Assembly: GCA_021806125.1 (NCBI GenBank)
Contig: JAJZYC010000088.1
Location: 1-6,234, forward strand
Source of the DNA: a bacterium
Lineage (GTDB): Bacteria > SZUA-79 > Acidulodesulfobacterales > Acidulodesulfobacteraceae
Length of the DNA: 6,234 nucleotides
Reading direction: 5' to 3'
Under the pieces are notes generated by a model. That model was not told the origin of the DNA. It did no database searches and saw only the letters and a program-made list of their open reading frames with translations. The translations under genes and the position numbers were made by a program. Every line of letters starts with the position of its first letter. Position 1 is the stretch's first letter. This document shows positions 1 to 5,133 of the stretch, in pieces.

Positions 1-1
1 A

Positions 2-262
2 GATAAAAACGGAAATATAATAATGCTCGATAACGGCAATCCCGTAAATCTTATTAAAACAGCAAGAGAAAATAATGCCGACATCATACTTGCAGGGGGG
101 AGGAATCAATATACGGCAATAAAATCGCTCATTCCGTTTTTAGACGTAAATCAGGAAAGATTAGAACCTTACGTATCTTATGAAGGCATGGAATGTATGG
201 CAAGGTTGATTTACTCGGAAATTAAAAACCCGCTGTTCAAATTATTGAAAGAGTCGATATAA
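2..262 (+). CDS. nifE: Nitrogenase FeMo-cofactor scaffold subunit NifE, C-terminal fragment
   Basis: This is the last 86 codons of an open frame that enters from the left edge, so the true start is outside the window; the first internal Met (position 23) is not a start. NifE pairs with NifN to form the scaffold on which the NifB-made iron-sulfur core is matured to FeMo-cofactor before transfer to NifDK. The assignment rests on the C-terminal signature GGRNQYTAIK, then IPFLDVNQER, then the YEGMECMARLIY segment, which matches the NifE ending. NifD would have a His (the cofactor ligand) where NifE has Asn in the FLDxNQER block, and Asn is present here. The stop is followed 26 bases later by nifN, the usual nifE-nifN order. 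There is no terminator between them, so they are presumably co-transcribed. VnfE/AnfE-type paralogues cannot be excluded from the fragment alone. Confidence 0.9.
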   Translation, partial: DKNGNIIMLDNGNPVNLIKTARENNADIILAGGRNQYTAIKSLIPFLDVNQERLEPYVSYEGMECMARLIYSEIKNPLFKLLKESI

Positions 263-288
263 AAAAGTAAAAAATATTAAATAAAATT

Positions 289-1584
289 ATGGATAACCTA
301 ATTAAAAATATCGAAATTAATCCGTTAAAAACAAGTTCGTCGCTTGGCGCCGCCGTATTTTTTCTGGGATTGAAAAATGCGGTCGTCCTTATGCACGGGG
401 CCGTAGGCTGTGCAAGTTTCGACAAGGTTACGCTGACGAAGCATTTTCGGGAAAATATTCCGATAGTTACCACCGCTTTAAACGAATCGGGGGCTATTCT
501 TGGAGGAAAAGATTTTTTAGTAGCGGGAATTAAAAACGTTTACGAAAAAATGAAGCCGGATTTCATAGGGGTTGCATCGTCGGGTCTTACGGAAACAAAC
601 GGCGAGGATATCGCAGGCATTATTAAAGACTTTAAAGACAGTCAGGGTATTCCTTTTGCGGACGTGATTTACGCAGGCACTCCGGATTACAAGGGCGGTT
701 TTGAAGACGGTTATACCGTGGCGATGCTGTCGCTGTTAGCCGAAGCGTTCATTAGGAATAAAAACGGCATACCGATTAAAAAATCGGCCAAAAGAGCAAA
801 GAGCATAAATGTTTTTTGTCCGCCTTCATTTACCCCTCAGGATTTTTTGGAACTTCGCGAAGCTCTGGAATATTTTAACTTAAAACCTCTTATGATACCG
901 GACTTAGGTTTATCGTTAGACGGTCATCTGGACGAAAGGGGGTATATGCAAACCACGTCTGACGGATTTGACGCAAAAAATTTACAGGATATTTACAACG
1001 GCGAATTTAATTTGATAATAGGCTTGAGCCTTAAAGGCGCCGTAAAAAACATCGAAGGCTTAACGGGGTTAAAGACGTATTATTTTCCTAATATTTGCGG
1101 ACTGAAAAACAGCGATAAATTTTTTAATCTTCTTTCAAAATCGACGGGCAAAGAGATTCCTGAAAAATATAAAAGACAGAGAAGACAGCTTATGGATGCA
1201 TATTTAGATGCGCATTTTTATTTTTCCGGAAAAGAAATTGCGCTGGCTCTAGGAATAGACCTTTTAGACTCTTTCTCTGCGATTTATTCGGAAATCGGCG
1301 CAAATTTAAAGCTCGGAATAACGACCAAGGTTGCAGGCGATATTGAATACAGGTTTTTAGATTTGTGCGAAGGCGATTTAGATATGCTTGATACCTGCGG
1401 GAACGCGGATATGATAGTTTCAAATTCCAACGCAAAATTTTATGCCGAAAACTTAGGCATACCTTTGCTTAGAGCAGGGTTTCCGATAATAGACGAAATT
1501 GGGCATAATTATAAACATTATATACTTTACGGGGGAGCTATAAATCTTGTCGTTGAAAGCGCAAATTTACTTAATAAAGAATAA
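289..1584 (+). CDS. nifN: Nitrogenase FeMo-cofactor scaffold subunit NifN
   Basis: NifN is the beta-like half of the NifE2N2 scaffold for FeMo-cofactor maturation in the cytoplasm. The protein is 431 residues, close to the usual 430-460. Visible family blocks are NPLKTSSSLGAA (11-22), HGAVGC (36-41), the TTALNESGAILGG stretch (61-73), SSGLTETNGED (97-107) and TPDYKGGFEDGY (131-142). Cys41 sits where NifN supplies its single ligand to the [4Fe-4S] cluster shared with NifE. Only one Cys is found in this N-terminal region, whereas NifK would have the P-cluster cysteines. The frame is closed by a stop at 268-270, so the ATG at 289 is the first possible Met. It has no clear Shine-Dalgarno, and translational coupling to nifE is plausible. 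nifX follows after 38 bases. I am confident of NifN over NifK because of the single Cys and the neighbours on both sides. Confidence 0.95.
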   Translation: MDNLIKNIEINPLKTSSSLGAAVFFLGLKNAVVLMHGAVGCASFDKVTLTKHFRENIPIVTTALNESGAILGGKDFLVAGIKNVYEKMKPDFIGVASSGLTETNGEDIAGIIKDFKDSQGIPFADVIYAGTPDYKGGFEDGYTVAMLSLLAEAFIRNKNGIPIKKSAKRAKSINVFCPPSFTPQDFLELREALEYFNLKPLMIPDLGLSLDGHLDERGYMQTTSDGFDAKNLQDIYNGEFNLIIGLSLKGAVKNIEGLTGLKTYYFPNICGLKNSDKFFNLLSKSTGKEIPEKYKRQRRQLMDAYLDAHFYFSGKEIALALGIDLLDSFSAIYSEIGANLKLGITTKVAGDIEYRFLDLCEGDLDMLDTCGNADMIVSNSNAKFYAENLGIPLLRAGFPIIDEIGHNYKHYILYGGAINLVVESANLLNKE

Positions 1585-1622
1585 TGGTTTAAGTTTAATT
1601 AAAAAGATTTGGAGGGTTTGAA

Positions 1623-2009
1623 ATGAAAGTAGGCTTCGCGACAAATGATAATATTTTAATCAATGACCACTTTGGATGGGCTAAAAATTTTGCAATTTAT
1701 GAAATAAATAAGGATGGATTTAAATTTTTGGAAAACAGATATTTCGAGGAAGAGGTCGAAGAACTTAATAAGATAGATAAAAAAATCGAAGGGTTGCGGG
1801 ATTTAAAGATTATCTTCGTAGAAAGCATCGGCGGCACGGCGGCCGCCCGCGTCGTAAAATCCGGCATCCATCCGGTTAAATCTAAGCCTAACGATAAAAT
1901 AGAAGCGGTTATGGAAGAACTTCAGGCGGTATTATCGAAAAATCCGCCTCCGTGGCTGAAAAAGATTATTCTTAAAGAAAGCGGAGAAACTGCAGAAATA
2001 AATGTTTAA
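1623..2009 (+). CDS. nifX: NifX, FeMo-cofactor/NifB-cofactor carrier protein
   Basis: NifX belongs to the NifX/NifY/NafY/NifB C-terminal family of iron-molybdenum-cofactor-binding domains. It holds NifB-cofactor or the cofactor precursor and passes it to or from NifEN. The 128-residue protein is a single domain of usual length. Markers are MKVGFATND at the N-terminus, INDHFGWAKNFAIYE (13-27) with the family's conserved His16, IGGTAAARVVKSGIHPVK (69-86) and the characteristic NPPPWL (107-112). A strong ribosome site, GGAGGG at 1611-1616, lies 6 bases before the ATG and fixes the start. The position directly after nifEN is the classic order, so NifX is preferred over a free-standing NifB-tail or NafY homologue. 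No terminator is evident after its stop. A new sigma-54 promoter begins only 20 bases later, so read-through into the regulator gene is possible. Confidence 0.93.
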   Translation: MKVGFATNDNILINDHFGWAKNFAIYEINKDGFKFLENRYFEEEVEELNKIDKKIEGLRDLKIIFVESIGGTAAARVVKSGIHPVKSKPNDKIEAVMEELQAVLSKNPPPWLKKIILKESGETAEINV

Positions 2010-2028
2010 TTTGAGCTTAATAAATAAT

Positions 2029-2044
2029 TGGCACAAACCTTGCA
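2029..2044 (+). promoter_or_regulatory. Sigma-54 (RpoN) -24/-12 promoter for the ANTAR-nifI1-nifI2 unit
   Basis: The sequence TGGCAC (2029-2034), a 5-base spacer and TTGCA (2040-2044) match the sigma-54 consensus TGGCAC-N5-TTGCW at every defined position. The GG (2030-2031) and GC (2042-2043) doublets are separated by the required 10 bases. With C2043 as -12, transcription should start near 2055. Such promoters need an enhancer-binding ATPase (NifA, NtrC or a relative). I looked through the 3' half of nifX for a NifA-type TGT-N10-ACA or an NtrC-type site and saw none obvious. Confidence 0.9.
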
Positions 2045-2056
2045 AATTCATAAATT

Positions 2057-2662
2057 ATGGAAGAAGAGAAAGGTTTAAATTTAAACGTAAAAGTTTTAGT
2101 CGTTGACGATTTAAAGGAAAGAAGGGATGAACTTAAACTTATTTTAAATTCCGTAACGGCTAATATATACGAAGCCGACAACGGAGCGGCGGCAGTCGTA
2201 GCTGCGGAAGAATTTAAGCCGGATATTATATTTATGGATATAAAGATGCCGTCGATGGACGGAATTACCGCCTGCAAAAAAATTATGGAGAAAACCCCGG
2301 TTCCGGTTATTTTTTTAACCGCCGGAGCAGGCGACGTGAATGATTACGATAGTTATATGGAGGAATTGAAAGAATCGGGCGCATTCTCTTATATAATTAA
2401 GCCTGCAAGAAAAAGCGAAATTTTAGCGCAGACGATAATCGCGATAGAGAATTTTAAAAAATTCCAAAATATAAAAAAAGAAAATGAGAACTTAAAGCAA
2501 TACATAGAGGACAGGAAATTAATCGGCAAAGCAAAAAACATACTAATAGAAAAAGAAGGGATTTCCGAAAAAGAAGCGCATAACAGGTTGCAAAGATTAA
2601 GCATGAACAGCGGACGCCCTATAGGCGAAATAGCTAAAGCTATTATTTTAACGGATTCATAA
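2057..2662 (+). CDS. Response regulator with receiver and RNA-binding ANTAR domains (GnfR/NasT-like antiterminator)
   Basis: The 201-residue protein has two domains. A receiver domain (about 10-130) carries the acidic pair Asp17-Asp18, phospho-acceptor Asp61 in FMDIKMP, Thr88 and Lys115 in YIIKPA. A short coiled linker (about 133-152) is followed by an ANTAR domain (about 148-198) with RKLIGKAKNILIEKEGIS, EKEAHNRLQRLSMN and RPIGEIAKAII. ANTAR proteins bind paired hexaloop hairpins in nascent RNA and block termination; phosphorylation favours the active dimer. In Geobacter sulfurreducens the two-component ANTAR regulator GnfR controls nif transcripts, and the nif setting here suggests the same role. 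No partner histidine kinase is in the window. No Shine-Dalgarno precedes the ATG and no other in-frame ATG, GTG or TTG occurs before the receiver core, so the start is secure. The sigma-54 promoter implies a nearly leaderless message. Orthology to GnfR itself is inference. Confidence 0.9.
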   Translation: MEEEKGLNLNVKVLVVDDLKERRDELKLILNSVTANIYEADNGAAAVVAAEEFKPDIIFMDIKMPSMDGITACKKIMEKTPVPVIFLTAGAGDVNDYDSYMEELKESGAFSYIIKPARKSEILAQTIIAIENFKKFQNIKKENENLKQYIEDRKLIGKAKNILIEKEGISEKEAHNRLQRLSMNSGRPIGEIAKAIILTDS

Positions 2663-2694
2663 AAATAATTAACATAAAAACAGGGAGGCAGTTT

Positions 2695-3012
2695 ATGGAA
2701 ATGGTCAGAGCGGTTATAAGGCCGGAAAAAGAAAAAGACGTTCTTAAAGCGCTTGAGGAAAACGGATTTGTTTCCGTTACGAAGATGCATGTTTTCGGAA
2801 GAGGAAAGCAAAAGGGGATTAAAGTAGGCGAAGTAGTTTACGACGAACTTCCTAAGCTTGAGTTGATGATAGTCGTTAATAAAGAAGACGCAAACAGGGT
2901 TTGCGACATTATTCAGGAAAATGCGGTAACCGGGCATATCGGAGACGGCAAGATATTCGTAATACCGGTATCGAATACTTATACCGTAAGAACGGGAGCC
3001 GAAGGGCTGTAA
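2695..3012 (+). CDS. nifI1: NifI1, PII-family regulator of nitrogenase activity
   Basis: NifI1 and NifI2 form a hetero-oligomer that binds and inhibits nitrogenase component NifDK when nitrogen is sufficient; 2-oxoglutarate and ATP relieve the block. The 105-residue protein shows MVRAVIRPEK (3-12), FGRGKQKGIKVGEVVYDELPK (34-54) with a short T-loop, TGHIGDGKIFVIPV (79-92) and the ending YTVRTGAEGL. GlnB/GlnK have a longer T-loop with the uridylylated Tyr51. Here QKG to LPK spans only about 12 residues and the KVGEVVYDELPK form is that of NifI1, so modification by GlnD is not expected. AGGGAGG at 2682-2688 lies 6 bases before the ATG. The 32-base gap from the ANTAR gene has no promoter or terminator, indicating co-transcription. 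Confidence 0.92.
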   Translation: MEMVRAVIRPEKEKDVLKALEENGFVSVTKMHVFGRGKQKGIKVGEVVYDELPKLELMIVVNKEDANRVCDIIQENAVTGHIGDGKIFVIPVSNTYTVRTGAEGL

Positions 3013-3031
3013 TCAATATTATAATTTTAAC

Positions 3032-3036
3032 GGGGA
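3032..3036 (+). promoter_or_regulatory. Ribosome binding site choosing the nifI2 start
   Basis: GGGGA lies 5 bases before the ATG at 3042. The open frame extends upstream to an ATG at 2901 inside nifI1, but that extension overlaps nifI1 and encodes sequence unlike PII proteins. This site and the PII homology starting soon after residue 10 make 3042 the start. Confidence 0.65.
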
Positions 3037-3041
3037 TTTTT

Positions 3042-3449
3042 ATGGAATCAAAATTTGAAGAAAACGTCGTAGAAGTTATTGCTATAATTAGAAGGCATAA
3101 AATTCAAGAAACAAAAGAAGCGTTAAGCAAAGAAGGTTTTGACCAGATGACCTTTTATTCGGTTCACGGAAGAGGAAGACAAAAAGGCCGCGGAGGACTT
3201 GCGAACGAACTCGACCCAGGATTGAATTTAATTACGGGGAAATCGGATATAGCCGATAACGATTATAGTTTTTTGCCTAAAAGAATGTTATCGCTGGCGG
3301 TTAAAGAAGACGATTTGGACAAAGTCGTAAAAATTTTAATACAAGTAAATAAAACAGGGCATTACGGCGACGGAAAGATATTCGTTTTGCCGGTGAGGCT
3401 CGTAGAGAGGATAAGAACGGCCGAAGAAGGGCTTTATGCGATAAGCTGA
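3042..3449 (+). CDS. nifI2: NifI2, PII-family regulator of nitrogenase activity
   Basis: This is the partner of NifI1 in post-translational shut-off of nitrogenase. From the ATG at 3042 it has 135 residues. PII landmarks are VVEVIAIIRRHK (9-20), VHGRGRQKG (41-49), FLPKRMLSLAV (77-87), TGHYGDGKIFVLPV (105-118) and VERIRTAEEGLYAI (121-134). FLPKRM and the ending RTAEEGLYAI are NifI2-like rather than NifI1-like. The T-loop, between QKG and LPK, is about 30 residues and much longer than in its neighbour. It contains an acidic, Asn/Gly-rich stretch (ELDPGLNLITGKSDIADND). The first 8 residues are an extension before the first PII strand. The gap after nifI1 is 29 bases without a promoter. The stop codon lies inside the stem of an intrinsic terminator, making this the last gene of the unit. 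Confidence 0.9.
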   Translation: MESKFEENVVEVIAIIRRHKIQETKEALSKEGFDQMTFYSVHGRGRQKGRGGLANELDPGLNLITGKSDIADNDYSFLPKRMLSLAVKEDDLDKVVKILIQVNKTGHYGDGKIFVLPVRLVERIRTAEEGLYAIS

Positions 3450-3466
3450 AACCGGCTTGTTTTTTT
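3441..3466 (+). terminator. Intrinsic terminator overlapping the nifI2 stop codon
   Basis: AAGCTG (3443-3448) pairs with CGGCTT (3453-3458) around an AAAC tetraloop. There is one T-G wobble, and the pairing can extend by T3442-G3459 and A3441-T3460. It is followed by a run of T (3460-3466). The stop codon TGA at 3447-3449 sits in the stem. This would end the ANTAR-nifI1-nifI2 transcript. The stem is only moderately GC-rich, so efficiency is uncertain. Confidence 0.7.
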
Positions 3467-3489
3467 AGAGGGGACAGCAATGCCGGTTT
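3449..3489. repeat. 8-bp inverted repeat in the convergent nifI2/HAD gap
   Basis: AAACCGGC (3449-3456) and GCCGGTTT (3482-3489) are perfect reverse complements separated by 25 bases. The left arm overlaps the loop and right arm of the nifI2 terminator, so the two hairpins are mutually exclusive. The right arm reaches the first base of the HAD-gene stop codon on the other strand. It could act as a weak transcript-end structure for either strand, but the minus-strand version lacks a following T-run. Confidence 0.6.
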
Positions 3490-4109
3490 TAAGAAATATC
3501 CGCTTTTAAACCGTACCGGGCCAATTCTTCTCTGGTCGTTTTATAATCTTTATGCTGGAATGCGTTTATGCCTAAGTTGGCGGCGGTTTCTACATTGAAA
3601 TATCTGTCGTCTATAAACAGGCTCTCTTCGCACTTGGAATAAGCAAGGTTCATTGCAAGTTTATAAATATTTTCGTCAGGTTTTCTCATATTTACAAAAC
3701 AAGACGTGACGAAAAAATCGAATAAATCGTTTAATTTAAAAGTTTCGACTCTATATCTTGAGAGTTCAAGCCCTTCGTTATTCAGGGAAACAATCTTTAA
3801 CTTATATTTCGATTTTAAATTTTTAAAAAGCTCAATCATTTTTGGAATCGGTTCCGATTGGCTGAATATGAAATTTTTAAAATCAGTTTTTGAAAAACTT
3901 CGTTCTTCGTAAAAAATTGCTTTATCTAAATAATCGTTTAAAGTCATTTTTCCTTCTTCGTATAAAGAAGATAAATAACCGTGCCTTTCCGCAAAATCTT
4001 CGTAATCTATATTAAATTTCCTGGATGCAAGTTTCCTGGATGCGGTATCCCAGCCGTTTGTTAGTAAAACACTGCCTATGTCCAGAAAGAGGGTCGTAAT
4101 TTTATGCAT
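3489..4109 (-). CDS. HAD-superfamily hydrolase (subfamily IA, YihX-like)
   Basis: The 206-residue protein carries the four haloacid-dehalogenase motifs: FLDIGSVLL (8-16, nucleophile Asp10), IVSLNNEG (106-113, Ser108), RKPDENIY (142-149, Lys143) and FIDDR (165-169, Asp167-Asp168). Residues of about 20-95 form a helical cap typical of subfamily IA. The position usually holding the general acid Asp (DxD) is Gly12. This DxG form is normal in the YihX/DLGNV branch, whose E. coli member is a sugar-phosphate phosphatase. The substrate cannot be read from sequence. It is the last gene of a presumed fmdB-ogt-HAD operon, 37 bases after ogt. No good Shine-Dalgarno precedes the ATG. The start codon lies in a GCATAT-TT-ATATGC inverted repeat (4106-4119). 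Confidence 0.85.
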   Translation of the reverse strand: MHKITTLFLDIGSVLLTNGWDTASRKLASRKFNIDYEDFAERHGYLSSLYEEGKMTLNDYLDKAIFYEERSFSKTDFKNFIFSQSEPIPKMIELFKNLKSKYKLKIVSLNNEGLELSRYRVETFKLNDLFDFFVTSCFVNMRKPDENIYKLAMNLAYSKCEESLFIDDRYFNVETAANLGINAFQHKDYKTTREELARYGLKADIS

Positions 4110-4119
4110 ATTTATATGC
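4106..4119. repeat. Short inverted repeat over the HAD-gene start codon
   Basis: GCATAT and ATATGC, separated by TT, form a near-continuous palindrome that includes the minus-strand start codon (4107-4109). As RNA it gives at most a 5-bp hairpin with a 4-base loop, weak because it is AT-rich. It could slightly mask initiation or be chance. Confidence 0.35.
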
Positions 4120-4146
4120 TATCATATATTATTTATTAATTTTTCG

Positions 4147-4677
4147 TTAGGATAATATATTTTTTTCGAGAGACAGCAACGCCGCTTTGAATTGTATTCC
4201 GCCGCCGCCCGACCAGCCTCCTAATTTGCCGCCCGAGGCTATTATCCGGTGGCATGGAAGAATAATAGGAGTTTTATTAATAGATAAAGCGGTTGCGCAT
4301 GCTCTCGAGTATTTTTCGTTATATGCCGCTTTAACCGCAAGTTCTTTGTAGGATAAGGTTTCGCCGTATTTTACGTTTTGCAGGGCTTTAAGTATATTTG
4401 CGGAAAAAACGGAATATAAAGAATAATTTACCGGAACTTCGCTGAAATCCGCTAATTTGTTTGAAAAATAGTCGTCTAAAAGATTTATTAATTTATAAAG
4501 ATGGGGCAGGAGATTTAATTCTCTTTCGGAAACAGGCGGCATTTCCTTTTTATATTCCGGAGGTTTACCGCCTGTTCCGCTTGTTATTTCTATTTCCTCT
4601 ATATGTTTTTCATCGGCATTTATTTCTAAACTTATATCCAAACCGGATATTTTTGTTTTAAATTCAAAAACATACAT
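4147..4677 (-). CDS. ogt: Methylated-DNA-[protein]-cysteine S-methyltransferase (O6-alkylguanine-DNA alkyltransferase)
   Basis: This suicide repair protein transfers the alkyl group from O6-alkylguanine (or O4-alkylthymine) in DNA to its own cysteine. The 176-residue protein has the usual layout: a poorly conserved N-terminal domain (about 1-85) and the C-terminal DNA-binding and active-site domain. Motifs are YGETLSYKELA (104-114) with Tyr110, the Arg finger in SRACATALSINK (124-135, Arg125), the helix-turn-helix Asn134, and the active site PCHRII (141-146) with acceptor Cys142, followed by KLGGWSGG (151-158). All catalytic residues are present. There is no Ada-type N-terminal zinc domain, so it is Ogt-type rather than Ada. 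The start has no clear Shine-Dalgarno, and the upstream fmdB stop is only 26 bases away, so coupling is plausible. Confidence 0.93.
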   Translation of the reverse strand: MYVFEFKTKISGLDISLEINADEKHIEEIEITSGTGGKPPEYKKEMPPVSERELNLLPHLYKLINLLDDYFSNKLADFSEVPVNYSLYSVFSANILKALQNVKYGETLSYKELAVKAAYNEKYSRACATALSINKTPIILPCHRIIASGGKLGGWSGGGGIQFKAALLSLEKNILS

Positions 4678-4703
4678 AGGTTAAATTCGCAATGTTTTTA
4701 ATT

Positions 4704-4982
4704 TTAATGTCCGCAACTGCCGCCTGCGCAGGAGCATGAAGGAGCAGGAGCCGCCGCGGCTTTGCTTTCTTCTTTGGATTTTTTTGCTTTACCGCCGCCG
4801 CCGGAACTTGAATAATCGGTTTTATACCAGCCGGAGCCTTTTAGGACGAAACTTGAATTTGAAATAAGTTTTTCTAATTTTCCTCCGCATTTCTCGCATT
4901 TTTCAAGCGGTTTTTCGTTAATACCCTGAATTACCTCGATGTAATTTCCGCAGTCTTTGCATTTGTATTCCCTGATAGGCAT
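4704..4982 (-). CDS. FmdB-family zinc-ribbon protein
   Basis: This is a small protein of 92 residues with the FmdB/CxxC-CxxC regulatory-domain signature: MPIREYKCKDCG (Cys8, Cys11), EKCEKCGGKLEKLIS (Cys29, Cys32) and the conserved tail of that domain, FVLKGSGWYKTDY (45-57). The four cysteines should bind one zinc. A low-complexity, Gly/Ser/Ala/Lys-rich linker (58-82) and a Cys-rich end (SCSCAGGSCGH) follow. Family members are widespread and are named after a putative regulator of the formamidase gene; the molecular role is not established. AGGAGG at 4995-5000 (minus strand) lies 12 bases before the ATG. It is the first gene of the presumed minus-strand operon with ogt and the HAD hydrolase. 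Confidence 0.9.
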   Translation of the reverse strand: MPIREYKCKDCGNYIEVIQGINEKPLEKCEKCGGKLEKLISNSSFVLKGSGWYKTDYSSSGGGGKAKKSKEESKAAAAPAPSCSCAGGSCGH

Positions 4983-5003
4983 TTTAATTTTTTACCTCCT
5001 TAA

Positions 5004-5078
5004 AAATATGTATCATTATTTTAATTATAACATAAATATCGAAATCTTTAAATACGCTTTTACATATTTTACATATTT
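5004..5078. repeat. Three copies of a 9-mer, TACATATTT, in the divergent promoter region
   Basis: TACATATTT occurs twice in tandem without a gap (5061-5069, 5070-5078) and once inverted as AAATATGTA (5004-5012). The tandem pair lies between the predicted fmdB and crp -35 boxes, touching that of the crp-like gene. The inverted copy is in the predicted fmdB leader. The arrangement is compatible with an operator, but it does not resemble the TGTGA-N6-TCACA or FNR-type sites of known CRP/FNR proteins. Confidence 0.5.
5024..5052 (-). promoter_or_regulatory. Predicted sigma-70-type promoter for the fmdB-ogt-HAD operon
   Basis: Reading the minus strand, TTTAAA (5052-5047, four of six matches to TTGACA) is followed after 17 bases by a perfect TATAAT (5029-5024). 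Transcription would begin near 5017, leaving a leader of about 35 bases that contains the AGGAGG. The region is very AT-rich, so chance -10 matches are common. The spacing and location support it. Confidence 0.5.
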
Positions 5079-5105
5079 GAATAATTTTATAATATAATAT
5101 ATAAA
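5077..5105 (+). promoter_or_regulatory. Predicted sigma-70-type promoter for the CRP/FNR-family gene
   Basis: TTGAAT (5077-5082), a 17-base spacer and TATAAA (5100-5105) place the transcription start near 5112, just before the AAAGGA ribosome site (5117-5122) of the gene at 5134. Two overlapping TATAAT hexamers (5088-5093 and 5093-5098) lie in the same tract, but I saw no -35 at good spacing for the second. The exact -10 is therefore uncertain. Confidence 0.45.
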
Positions 5106-5133
5106 AATATATAAATAAAGGAATTATTGCGCT

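Noticed and set aside
237..473. Minus-strand open frame across the nifE/nifN junction, and similar antisense frames within nifN, the ANTAR gene and the CRP/FNR-family gene
   Set aside because: They lie opposite well-recognised genes, have no recognisable domains, and look like low-complexity Ile/Ser/Phe-rich shadows of the coding strand.
289..1584. Reading the large gene as nifK instead of nifN
   Set aside because: Only one N-terminal Cys is found, the P-cluster cysteine set is missing, and the flanking nifE end and nifX fit NifN.
2901..3041. N-terminal extension of the nifI2 frame back to an ATG inside nifI1
   Set aside because: It overlaps nifI1 in another frame, has no PII similarity, and a GGGGA ribosome site precedes the ATG at 3042.
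3480..3509. A 9-codon reading frame preceded by GAGGGG after the nifI2 terminator
   Set aside because: Too short to support, lies after a terminator and is antisense to the end of the HAD gene; the GAGGGG match is probably chance.
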